64,000 nt of DNA. Origin: Paraglaciecola sp. L1A13. Lineage in GTDB: Bacteria; Pseudomonadota; Gammaproteobacteria; Enterobacterales; Alteromonadaceae. Location of the stretch: contig NZ_CP047024.1 of the NCBI RefSeq assembly GCF_009796745.1, positions 3,100,001 to 3,164,000 of the forward strand, read 5' to 3'. Shown one piece after another: positions 27,785-35,543 of this stretch. Made by a program: the position numbers and the translations under genes. Position 1 is the stretch's first letter. Every line of letters starts with the position of its first letter. The notes under the pieces were generated by a model that did no database searches, was not told the DNA's origin, and saw nothing but the letters and a program-made list of their open reading frames with translations.

Positions 27785-27904
27785 ATGGATTATACCTTCG
27801 AAGAGTTTATTAACTGGATGGATAGCGCTTCACAAGCCAGACGCCTAGCCGAGCAAATATTTGTTGGGTGCTCACAAAATGGCTGCTGGGATACCATTGT
27901 CTAG
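27785..27904 (+). CDS. 39-codon ORF, doubtful
   Basis: An ATG at 27785 opens a frame MDYTFEEFINWMDSASQARR ending GCSQNGCWDTIV. The composition is protein-like (two Cys, alternating charged and hydrophobic residues), and the ATG lies 12 bp after the preceding small ORF. No clear Shine-Dalgarno and no known family. Could be a decayed fragment. Confidence 0.25.
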   Translation: MDYTFEEFINWMDSASQARRLAEQIFVGCSQNGCWDTIV

Positions 27905-28035
27905 CCTTTTGGATTTGCTGAAATTGACCATATCAACGTCCAATCGATATCAGTACCACATCATGAATAGACGATTTTACAAACGGCCCGCTGCTCACCA
28001 TGACATCCCTTATACTAACCACTCCAGGAGCATCA

Positions 28036-28137
28036 ATGTCTGCCAGTTATAAATATAAAATGGGATTACACAAAAACGAATTGAAGATGGTGCGAGTATG
28101 GTTTCATAGAAAAGGCCTCACTATTCAAACGCAATAG
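28036..28137 (+). CDS. 33-codon basic ORF, doubtful
   Basis: An ATG at 28036 has AGGAG 7 nt upstream and encodes a very basic peptide (MSASYKYKMGLHKNELKMVR then VWFHRKGLTIQTQ). The last codons run into the terminator hairpin at 28115-28143, so the 3' end doubles as RNA structure and the ORF may be spurious. Confidence 0.22.
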   Translation: MSASYKYKMGLHKNELKMVRVWFHRKGLTIQTQ

Positions 28138-28143
28138 TGAGGC
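28115..28143. terminator. bidirectional intrinsic terminator
   Basis: A perfect 11-bp stem, gcctcactatt (28115-28125) with aatagtgaggc (28133-28143), has a 7-nt loop. On the plus strand ttgtgttttt follows, and on the minus strand the stem is followed by CTTTTC. It closes the minus-strand ATP-grasp/M14 operon, whose last stop codon lies 31 bp away, and any plus-strand transcript from the LysE side. Confidence 0.85.
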
Positions 28144-28173
28144 TTGTGTTTTTAAAATCTCATCCCATTCACT

Positions 28174-30840
28174 TTATGAATCTGATGAATTACGCATTTC
28201 TCCGTCAAACAGTAACTCTACATCATCTGGATCCACTTCTTCTACCGGAATGGTTTGATCAACGCTGAAGTGAACACAACTGGCTTGTGAATAATTAGGC
28301 ACATCGTCGTAACTAAAAACTGCATAATATTTAGGTATGTTCGGGTTGCCGAAACTATCAAAGGTATATTCATCTGAACCACCGTACAATTTCACACCAT
28401 CAAAAGGTGAACGGGGTGGATGAAAACGATTTCTAATAACAAATGAACCAACAAAATCCTCGCTAATTGGGTTTTTCCAAAGAATTTTCACTTTGTTATT
28501 TTCTATTTTAGTTTGCAAGTTGGTTGGTGCATCCAATGGAATTTTTCTGCGTTCGATATATTCAACGACTAATTTAGCCTGTTTATTTTCAGTCGCGTTA
28601 TTTACCCAATCAACCAATTCATCCTGCCCATCTCTGAAGCCCGATGTTGCTCGGATCAGAAAGTATGCTTGCAAATTCTTTTGATGAAGCTTTTCTAACT
28701 CTGAACGACTGTAGCTATCAAAGTCAAAAAAGTGTTGTTTTTTATTGCGTAACTCAGCATTACTAACTTCATAACCAATATACTGGATACTCTGCCGTTG
28801 TTTGACACTTTCGTAATCAATATCTTCAATGTCTGCCAACTCAACTGTGAAGCGAATGTCTTTTTTTGCTCCCAGTGAATTAACATTTGATAACTCTAAA
28901 TAGGCATTGGTGATAACTGTTCTTTCCGGCTCTGGCATCGAATGTAATGCGAATGCAAGCTGGCCATAAATTTTATTACCGCTTTTGTCGTAACCTGATT
29001 GCAGTTTGCCTGGCACATTACCGTTGGCCATGATGGTGTTAACGCTCGTAGGAGACAGTTCCACCGTTTTTGCTTGTCTAGTATAGGTGATATCCATATT
29101 GGGTCGATAGTGAATACCAGAACCAAAACGACCAAAACCGATATCAAACTGCATCATTTGTGAATCTGCGCCATTTGGGAGGCTGGTTGGGCCATCGATC
29201 CGAATTAATACTTTACCGGCTTTCAATTGCTCTTGCAGAATGGTGCGCTCTTTACCGTTAAATTGCCAGTCGCTCCACACGCCTTGAGTGACCCGATCTG
29301 ATTCGATAGTTTGTCCTGAGTGGATCACCGTTGCGTTTGCAATATCGTTATAGTCGCGAATATTAGGCACACTATCGACATCTAAAAACGAAATTCCCCA
29401 TTCACCGTATGATTCCAATTTTGCACTTACACGATTCATAGGATAAATAGAGAAACGGGCTTGCTTAATTTCAGCATCGTCTGGTAAGCGGTCAAGTGAG
29501 AAAGCAATGACGCCATAACACACGCCACGAGATTTGTTTACACCAATAAAAAGTGAATTTAGTCCGAAATGCTCATGGTTTTTTTCTTGGGTGTATTGAC
29601 CTACATAACCAATTTGTTGCGCACTCGGATATAGGGTTTTACTGAATTGCTCGCGAGCCAACAAGGTTTTAATTTTAAGCTCTGGCGCATAAGGACCTTT
29701 AACTTTTGTATCAATCGAAACGGCACGAATTTTGTAAAAGTAATGCTGGCCGCTTTTTAATTGAACATCGTTAAAACTTAATGTTTTAGTGATACCAACT
29801 AGATTGTCATCAGTACATGGACTTTTATGTGAAATGTTTCGATATATCTCAAAATATACATTGTCATCCCCCGCATATTCCCACTCCAACAATGCGCTAT
29901 TTTCATTGAGCTCGCCCAAGTTGAAGTTGTTAGGTCTGGCTGGGGCTAAGTCAGAGTAATTGATCGCTGATCTTAATGCGTGAACTAACGCCGGAATATT
30001 CTCGTTAACACTCTGAGACATATTTTCCATGTAGTCTGGAATATTTTTGGTTCCCACTTCTACCACTGTGGCGATAATACCCTGATTGTAATAATACTCG
30101 CGACCACTGCCGTTAATTAAATTGGTTGGGGGTTTTCCTCGATGGATACCATATTTTCTACCCGTGACCTTTTCAATTTCGAACGCCATATTGGCACACA
30201 AGGTATTCAAATCCGTGGTATCAATTTCTGCTTCATGGTCGAATTTGTGCGCAGGGAAAAACACATTACCTTGAGAGTGATAATCTAAAGATACGGTGAT
30301 GTTTTTATGGTCCTGAACAAAGTCTCGTACAGCCCTAGTTTCTGGTTCTGAAAATGCAGAAGGTCCGCCATAAATATTAGACGACGTATCAGTACCACTT
30401 TTAAATCGAATTCCAAAGTTTCTATTTAAGTCGACACCAAAAGTGCCATCGCCATTGTTTCGCCTGTTTTTACGCCAAAACGAAAAATGCGTGCGAGAAT
30501 ATTCAAACCCATCAGGATTCAAACAAGGAACTATATAAAGGGTATTGCGCGTGAGCGCTTCCTGCAATTTAGGGTTAAACTGGTGGTTTTCAATAATATA
30601 TTTAATAAAACTATTAGCTAATTCGATGCCAATCCATTCACGTGCGTGAATGGTACCTGTGTATAACAGGGCAGGTTTTTTGTCTGCGTTTTTTACATCT
30701 AAACTAATGGTCGCCAACATTATCGGGCGACCTTCCCATGTTTCACCAATGCTTTGGACTTTAATTAAATCAGGGTAGTCTTTACTTGCTTCATCTAGAA
30801 ACTCAATAGTTTCTTTATATGAAAAATATTGTTTTTTCAT
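28174..30840 (-). CDS. multidomain M14 zinc carboxypeptidase, no signal peptide
   Basis: An 888-residue protein. Residues 1-300 are an M14 carboxypeptidase domain with zinc ligands H65 and E68 (TIHAREW) and H188 (LDYHSQ), substrate-binding NPDGFEYS and VDLNRNFG, and the catalytic glutamate E261 in ATVVEVGT. There follow an FN3-like domain (about 305-400), two DNRLRE-like beta modules (about 405-585 and 590-770) and a final FN3-like domain (about 775-870). Relatives with such modules are usually secreted, yet this chain starts MKKQYFSYKE directly in the catalytic domain. The gene is third in an operon, 15 bp after an ATP-grasp ligase, which suggests it trims the product of that ligase. Confidence 0.85.
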   Translation of the reverse strand: MKKQYFSYKETIEFLDEASKDYPDLIKVQSIGETWEGRPIMLATISLDVKNADKKPALLYTGTIHAREWIGIELANSFIKYIIENHQFNPKLQEALTRNTLYIVPCLNPDGFEYSRTHFSFWRKNRRNNGDGTFGVDLNRNFGIRFKSGTDTSSNIYGGPSAFSEPETRAVRDFVQDHKNITVSLDYHSQGNVFFPAHKFDHEAEIDTTDLNTLCANMAFEIEKVTGRKYGIHRGKPPTNLINGSGREYYYNQGIIATVVEVGTKNIPDYMENMSQSVNENIPALVHALRSAINYSDLAPARPNNFNLGELNENSALLEWEYAGDDNVYFEIYRNISHKSPCTDDNLVGITKTLSFNDVQLKSGQHYFYKIRAVSIDTKVKGPYAPELKIKTLLAREQFSKTLYPSAQQIGYVGQYTQEKNHEHFGLNSLFIGVNKSRGVCYGVIAFSLDRLPDDAEIKQARFSIYPMNRVSAKLESYGEWGISFLDVDSVPNIRDYNDIANATVIHSGQTIESDRVTQGVWSDWQFNGKERTILQEQLKAGKVLIRIDGPTSLPNGADSQMMQFDIGFGRFGSGIHYRPNMDITYTRQAKTVELSPTSVNTIMANGNVPGKLQSGYDKSGNKIYGQLAFALHSMPEPERTVITNAYLELSNVNSLGAKKDIRFTVELADIEDIDYESVKQRQSIQYIGYEVSNAELRNKKQHFFDFDSYSRSELEKLHQKNLQAYFLIRATSGFRDGQDELVDWVNNATENKQAKLVVEYIERRKIPLDAPTNLQTKIENNKVKILWKNPISEDFVGSFVIRNRFHPPRSPFDGVKLYGGSDEYTFDSFGNPNIPKYYAVFSYDDVPNYSQASCVHFSVDQTIPVEEVDPDDVELLFDGEMRNSSDS

Positions 30841-30855
30841 TTATCTACTTAATCA

Positions 30856-32304
30856 TTATTGAGAAATCGTAGGATCAAACTCTTTCCACGCGGCCAAAAT
30901 ATTGAGGACTTTATTCTCTCCAATATTCTTAACTTGGTAAAAGTCAGCGCCATCACTCTCAAGGGCTTGATTGATTGAGGGTAAGTCCAGCGTTTCAAAA
31001 ATGAATGAAACCTGCTTTTTACCAAAACCTTTTATACTGCCAAAAAAGTGTTCCAATTGCTCTGCAGTATAAGTTGGTTTGCTCAAAATTTCGTCTGTAT
31101 TTTCGCATTCTGCCGATTCGTCAGATATTTCGCTCAATGGGGCGACAGACTTCTGTTTTTTTTCAGTTCGTTCAACGTTGCTCGTTTTGTTACTTTTTGC
31201 GCTAACGGCTGTGGCTGATTTGTAATTGTCTTGACGATTCCAAATTTCACTCGGCCATTCTTCGTCGCTGATATCTTCAGTATCAATGATCGGATAGTTA
31301 TCGTCGCTAATTTTGCTAAACAACTCTGCACCATCACAACTGGGATAAACTTCCTTGCCGAAGGTAATGTAGCGCATCATACGTAAAACTGACGAGCTAA
31401 TTTTACACAATTCTTCCCAATTATATAGGGGTATGTTAGGCAGTTTGAACTGCCCTTTAGAAAACTTCCACATTAAATATTGACCAATCCAGTCTCGAAT
31501 ATAAGGAAAGGCAGCAAACGCAGTTGCACATTCCAATATTCTGTATTGCCCATCTATACCCACCGCAATATCGCATGCCCAATACTCTGCATTCGCGGCT
31601 TTAGATACTTTGACGGACATATCGAGTACTTCTTGGGGCACATCCATATAATCCATTGAGCCCCCCTGGCTGGTGTTGGTCAACCATTCTCCCTCTGGAG
31701 GACGTCGCCAGAAAGCGCAAACGGGTTTATGACCTATTAACATTACGCGGATATCTGCCGCCATCGGGACGAAATCTTGTAAATAAACCGGATAATACTT
31801 TTTCTGATCCAGCAGTGCTCTAGCTTCAGTATAACTGTCTACTTTGTGTACAAAATAACCACCATAATTCGATGGCCCATAAGATTTTTTTATAATTTTA
31901 GGATAAACAGTATCCTTTAAAAAATCATCTGCTTCTTGTTTCTCGTAAAAGATACGGGTAGCAGGGATCGGAATATCATATTTCTCGCAAAGTTGAGTGA
32001 CATTCTCTTTTGATTTATTGGCAAATTGAGTGTCAAGGGAAGGCACGAATTCGACATTCGGAAGCGCTCGACTAATTTCGCGAAAAGTTTCGTAGGCTGT
32101 AGCAGGAACGTTTCCAATCAATACATCAATTTTTTTACGTTTTACTTCTTTGATAAACCGCTCTTTATCATTACGCCAATGATAAACAACCGTTTCAATT
32201 TTGTCTGGCCACCCTCTAAAATTTGATTTATTAAAAAATTGCAGTACGTGGTCTAAATATAGTAAGCCGATTTTGGGCAAAGGGGAATTAACCTTACTTG
32301 TCAT
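30856..32304 (-). CDS. ATP-grasp ligase with C-terminal helix-hairpin-helix-like domain
   Basis: A 482-residue protein. Residues 1-90 form a pre-ATP-grasp alpha/beta domain, and about 100-330 form the ATP-grasp core: NKSKENVTQLCEKYDIPIPA, the ATP-lysine segment YPKIIKKSYGPSNYGGYFV, QDFVPMAADIRVMLIG, and the Mg-binding YRILECATAFAAFP where E-C replaces the usual E-x-N. A Ser/Glu/Asn-rich linker (about 370-411) joins to a terminal module of about 70 residues with two helix-hairpin-helix-like repeats (IKGFGKKQV and VKNIGENKV). Its ATG overlaps the upstream ligase stop by 4 nt. It should join a carboxylate to an amine; the substrate is unknown, but context suggests peptides. The fusion is unusual. 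Confidence 0.82.
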   Translation of the reverse strand: MTSKVNSPLPKIGLLYLDHVLQFFNKSNFRGWPDKIETVVYHWRNDKERFIKEVKRKKIDVLIGNVPATAYETFREISRALPNVEFVPSLDTQFANKSKENVTQLCEKYDIPIPATRIFYEKQEADDFLKDTVYPKIIKKSYGPSNYGGYFVHKVDSYTEARALLDQKKYYPVYLQDFVPMAADIRVMLIGHKPVCAFWRRPPEGEWLTNTSQGGSMDYMDVPQEVLDMSVKVSKAANAEYWACDIAVGIDGQYRILECATAFAAFPYIRDWIGQYLMWKFSKGQFKLPNIPLYNWEELCKISSSVLRMMRYITFGKEVYPSCDGAELFSKISDDNYPIIDTEDISDEEWPSEIWNRQDNYKSATAVSAKSNKTSNVERTEKKQKSVAPLSEISDESAECENTDEILSKPTYTAEQLEHFFGSIKGFGKKQVSFIFETLDLPSINQALESDGADFYQVKNIGENKVLNILAAWKEFDPTISQ

Positions 32305-33233
32305 TTTGGGTTCTCTTCTACAATACGTTCAATTAAATTAGCGATTTTTTTAATTTTAGTGCGATTAAAATCGATGCCTAGTTTCTCTTGTTCTGGGGTG
32401 GCGAAAGCCGGAATTCCGTTAACCTCTAATACGACATATTCCTCAGTATCAAGATCATACAGCAAATCGACACCTGCGATCTCCAAACCAGTAACTTTTG
32501 CCGCTTTTAACGCAAGTTCAATTATATCGTCGTCAGGTTTCCGTAATATGATAGAACCGCCACTTGTTATATTCGTTTTCCAATCATCAACAGGAGCACT
32601 TCTGCCATAACACCCAACAAATTCACCATCTACTATGTCTACCCGATAGTCTGTTTTGTCGTAATTTATAAATTTTTCGAGATAAAAATGTTTCATATCC
32701 ATTCTATTTAAGAACGGAATAAGTACATCTAGGGAACGCTCATCTTCAATTTTTACAATACCGTTCCCCCCCCACCCATCTGTGGGTTTGTAGACCACCT
32801 GACCTTGCCATTCTCGTACTGTATTTTTGAGCAATGGAATATCCAGATGGCTGATCAAACGATAATCAGCGGTTCTAATTCCTGCGCGATTTAACAGATG
32901 CGCCGTTAGAAATTTATCTTCTGTAATAGCAAAAGAATCATAGTTATTTACGGTTGGAATAGAGTGACTCAATGCATCATACATATAGACCTGATATGCC
33001 GTTTGCTCCCCGGCATTATATGAAAAAAATGCCGATAAACTCTCCATTACAATACCATTGCAAACTAATTCACCTGCGTGGGCTGAAGAGTTTGCAAGAT
33101 CTAAATTTGTGATCGCACGGATCCCCTTGTCTCTTAACAAATCAACTAATTGAAGCTCTATTTCACTGCCACCACCATTTTGGTACATCCATATACCGAT
33201 AGTCGGTTGATCACTAAGGTTTGTAGCGTTCAT
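32301..33233 (-). CDS. RimK-like ATP-grasp ligase
   Basis: A 310-residue ATP-grasp enzyme of the RimK/MptN/LysX-like group. It has an N-terminal pre-grasp domain (PTIGIWMYQNGGGSEIEL), the TAHLLNRAGIRTADYRLIS segment, the glycine-rich ATP loop VVYKPTDGWGGNGIVKI, YRVDIVDGEFVGCYGR, and the metal-binding motif VVLEVNGIPAFATPE. RimK relatives add glutamate or other amino acids to carboxylates of proteins, peptides or small molecules. I prefer the ATG at 33233 because GGGAG lies 9 nt upstream; an ATG at 33239 and a GTG at 33266 are alternatives. First gene of the operon. Confidence 0.84.
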   Translation of the reverse strand: MNATNLSDQPTIGIWMYQNGGGSEIELQLVDLLRDKGIRAITNLDLANSSAHAGELVCNGIVMESLSAFFSYNAGEQTAYQVYMYDALSHSIPTVNNYDSFAITEDKFLTAHLLNRAGIRTADYRLISHLDIPLLKNTVREWQGQVVYKPTDGWGGNGIVKIEDERSLDVLIPFLNRMDMKHFYLEKFINYDKTDYRVDIVDGEFVGCYGRSAPVDDWKTNITSGGSIILRKPDDDIIELALKAAKVTGLEIAGVDLLYDLDTEEYVVLEVNGIPAFATPEQEKLGIDFNRTKIKKIANLIERIVEENPK

Positions 33234-33313
33234 AACCATGCACTCCCATTGATTAAACACCCTCACATATTGAGGAGTTTTATGCTAAAAAATATACTAA
33301 GTCGAGGATAAAT
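33234..33313. promoter_or_regulatory. divergent promoter region of the ATP-grasp locus
   Basis: Eighty bases separate the start of the minus-strand ATP-grasp operon from the plus-strand 59-codon ORF, so both promoters must lie here or overlap the coding ends. A TTGAGG (33270-33275) and TATACT (33293-33298) pair with 17-bp spacing is visible on the plus strand, but it would start the RNA at the Shine-Dalgarno (GAGGA, 33304-33308), so it may not be the true promoter. Confidence 0.35.
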
Positions 33314-33493
33314 ATGTCTTCACAACTAGTTAGAGCAGCAAGTTTGACGCCAACAGAGTATGTGTACGATAAATGCACTTTAGAAAGCAATTTGATGGAT
33401 AAAATAATGAATTTGGCAATTAACATTGTTTTAAACATGAGCACAACTCGCTGTTTTTCTAACTATTCGCACCAATATGAGGCATCAGGTTGA
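33314..33493 (+). CDS. 59-residue peptide, candidate substrate of the ATP-grasp enzymes
   Basis: An ATG with GAGGA 5 nt upstream opens a 59-codon frame ending TGA at 33491-33493. The peptide begins MSSQLVRAASLTPTEYVYDK, has a hydrophobic, helix-prone middle (LMDKIMNLAINIVLNM) and a polar C-terminal segment rich in Ser, Thr, Tyr, Asn, Cys and acidic residues (STTRCFSNYSHQYEASG). This leader-then-polar-core layout, and its place between two ATP-grasp genes and an M20 peptidase gene, is what one would expect of a modified-peptide precursor. No microviridin-type leader motif is seen. No signal peptide. It could also be an unrelated small protein. Confidence 0.5.
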   Translation: MSSQLVRAASLTPTEYVYDKCTLESNLMDKIMNLAINIVLNMSTTRCFSNYSHQYEASG

Positions 33494-33647
33494 TTACATT
33501 TGAATTAAATTACTGCAGATATATGTATTCCATAGTTATATTAAGGCGAGCCAGCCACTAATTACGGCGCAAGGTGCTAAGTCGTTAAGTTGGTACTCCA
33601 ATTGCTAGCCAAACAACCACACACTTTGTATCTAAGCAGGAAACATC

Positions 33648-34748
33648 TTGGACTTTACTGAACTGGCAAGCATCATCAACCTCAATTCCTATACTAAAAA
33701 CAAACAAGGTGTAGATGAAAACGGTAAAATTTTCACGCACTGGATGGAAAAATTAGGATATACGACTGAAGTGTTTCCGCGGGAACATATTGGTGACCAT
33801 TTGCTGTTTACATCACCTGTGGTAGCAGCAAAAAAACGTGTATTACTATTAGGACATTTAGATACCGTTTTCCCTCCAAATACCTTTACAGATTTTTCAC
33901 AAGATGACGAATGGATATATGGTCCGGGTGTGTGCGACATGAAGGGCGGTAACGTGGTCGCGTTGGAAGCACTGCGCCAAGTCAAATCACAACAAGGTGC
34001 GATTGCCAATATTGATATGTTATTGGTCAGTGATGAGGAAAGTGGTAGTGACGACAGTAAGCATCTAAGTTCTAAATTAGCCGAAAATTATGACGTATGT
34101 TTGGTATTTGAAGCAGCCGGAAAAGATCATGAAGTTGTTATAGAAAGAAAAGGTGTGGGTACATTCAACATTCTTCTAGAAGGTAAAGCCGCACATGCTG
34201 GCAATCACTATGTTGATGGTTGTAACGCTAACCTAGCCGCAGCACATATGATAATTGCGCTGACCGCATTAACCGACTTAAGCGAAGGTACCACGGTAAA
34301 TGCTGGGAAAATTAGCGGTGGTATAGGCGCAAATACTATTTCTCCCAAAGCAGAAATTATTGTCGAAACTAGGTATACACAAAGTACCGAAAAAGAGCGT
34401 TTATTAGCCGCACTATCTGAAATATGTGCCCATACTGCTGTTGAGGGCGTAAAAGCGACGTTATCCGGAGGGATACAAAGGGACGTTATGCAAAGTTCTA
34501 ATCAACAGCTAGCGCTACTGGTTGAACTCGAACAGATTTTGGGTTACCCACTAAAAACTGAAAAAAGAGGTGGTGTGAGCGATGCTAACATTGTTTCGGC
34601 AAAAGGCGTCGCTACACTGGATGGTTTCGGCCCTTTTGGTGATGGCGACCATACGGTAAACGAGCGCGCTAACAAAGCTAGTTTTATCCGACGTATAAGC
34701 GAGGTCAGCAAAATACTACTCTCATTTAACGATACTGTTGTACGATAA
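33648..34748 (+). CDS. cytosolic M20 peptidase, carboxypeptidase G2-like
   Basis: A 366-residue M20 peptidase without a signal peptide. Zinc ligands and catalytic residues are H70 and D72 (LLLGHLDTV), D97 (GPGVCDMKGG), and E130/E131 (SDEESGSDD), with HAGNHYVDG in the lid domain and a last His in DGDHTVNERA. It is closest in pattern to the carboxypeptidase G2/glutamate carboxypeptidase group, which release C-terminal Glu or similar residues from peptides and folates. The start is a TTG at 33648 with AGGA 7 nt upstream; no ATG fits. It lies on the same strand as the 59-residue ORF, 154 bp after it, and may counteract or trim ATP-grasp products. Confidence 0.86.
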   Translation: MDFTELASIINLNSYTKNKQGVDENGKIFTHWMEKLGYTTEVFPREHIGDHLLFTSPVVAAKKRVLLLGHLDTVFPPNTFTDFSQDDEWIYGPGVCDMKGGNVVALEALRQVKSQQGAIANIDMLLVSDEESGSDDSKHLSSKLAENYDVCLVFEAAGKDHEVVIERKGVGTFNILLEGKAAHAGNHYVDGCNANLAAAHMIIALTALTDLSEGTTVNAGKISGGIGANTISPKAEIIVETRYTQSTEKERLLAALSEICAHTAVEGVKATLSGGIQRDVMQSSNQQLALLVELEQILGYPLKTEKRGGVSDANIVSAKGVATLDGFGPFGDGDHTVNERANKASFIRRISEVSKILLSFNDTVVR

Positions 34749-35389
34749 AATAGTTGAAAGAGGAATGCGTAGCAGCGACCTGCGAATAGGATATGCCGGT
34801 TACAACACAGCCTCCAACTGACCTTCATTACAAAGCGAATGCATGTAAATTGTCGGCTGACCGTGTTTACATTCCCAAATGACGACTGGCTAAACAAGCG
34901 GTTCTTAATATCTGGCACCGCTTGTCGCTTTTTTACTTGTATTCTCGATATATTAGCTGAAGTGAGCAAACGTGAACAAGTCATAGGGATTAGCATTAAA
35001 CTCAATCACGATGCCAGAGTTACCGCCATCTGTCTTCCAATATTCTATTCGGAATAACGTCTGCATAATAATGTCTTTCTCCATCTAGCTGTGTACAAGG
35101 CAATACTTCTTGTCGGTTGAGCTTGAGGGTATTTCACAGCCCATCAATTGTTTGAACCTAGTGTAGTGAATTAACGCATTTTTAAATTAAGTAAATCTGC
35201 GCATTTCAGCAACAAAGCGCAGAAATGACGACACTTAACAAAACGCTGGTTAGACGTGTGACTTTGGTCTGTTTTAACAACGATATCTTCATGGCCTATG
35301 AAGCTGAAGTTGATGGGGAAAATTGGTGAGTTAACATATGTCCCGTTATCTCCATTGTTGCCCCCTATGACTAAACGCCTGAGAGGTTA
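34749..35389. other. intergenic region with broken frames
   Basis: About 640 bases following the M20 gene. Only short frames occur, for example a 34-codon one at 35225-35329 starting MTTLNKTLVRRV. Plus-strand segments around 34920-35050 look mildly protein-like (LAEVSKREQVIGISIKLNHD), suggesting a decayed gene, but no family can be named. Confidence 0.35.
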
Positions 35390-35543
35390 TCAATAAAGCC
35401 GAATCTGTAGCGCAACGGTTAATTCGCCTTGTTGAACCACCGATTCGATATTATTGGCTCGACTTGTGCAGTTAAACTGCTGATTTTTATCGTAAAGCGG
35501 TTGAATCACAATAATTTCATCTACTTCAAAATAAGGCGCAGTA
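35390..35543 (-). pseudogene. possible 3' gene fragment
   Basis: A minus-strand frame ends at 35390 with a protein-like C terminus (PYFEVDEIIVIQPLYDKNQQ then NIESVVQQGELTVALQIRLY). Its upstream part is the antisense of the Tat aminotransferase start, so at most about 50 residues are real. It looks like the surviving 3' end of a gene replaced by its neighbour. The family is not recognised. Confidence 0.3.

Noticed and set aside
28174..34748. Microviridin-type graspetide cluster
   Set aside because: The small ORF lacks the known leader motif and core motif; only the general ATP-grasp theme fits, so I keep it as unassigned.
34544..35005. 153-codon minus-strand frame after the M20 gene
   Set aside because: Overlaps the M20 coding end on the other strand; composition is random-like.
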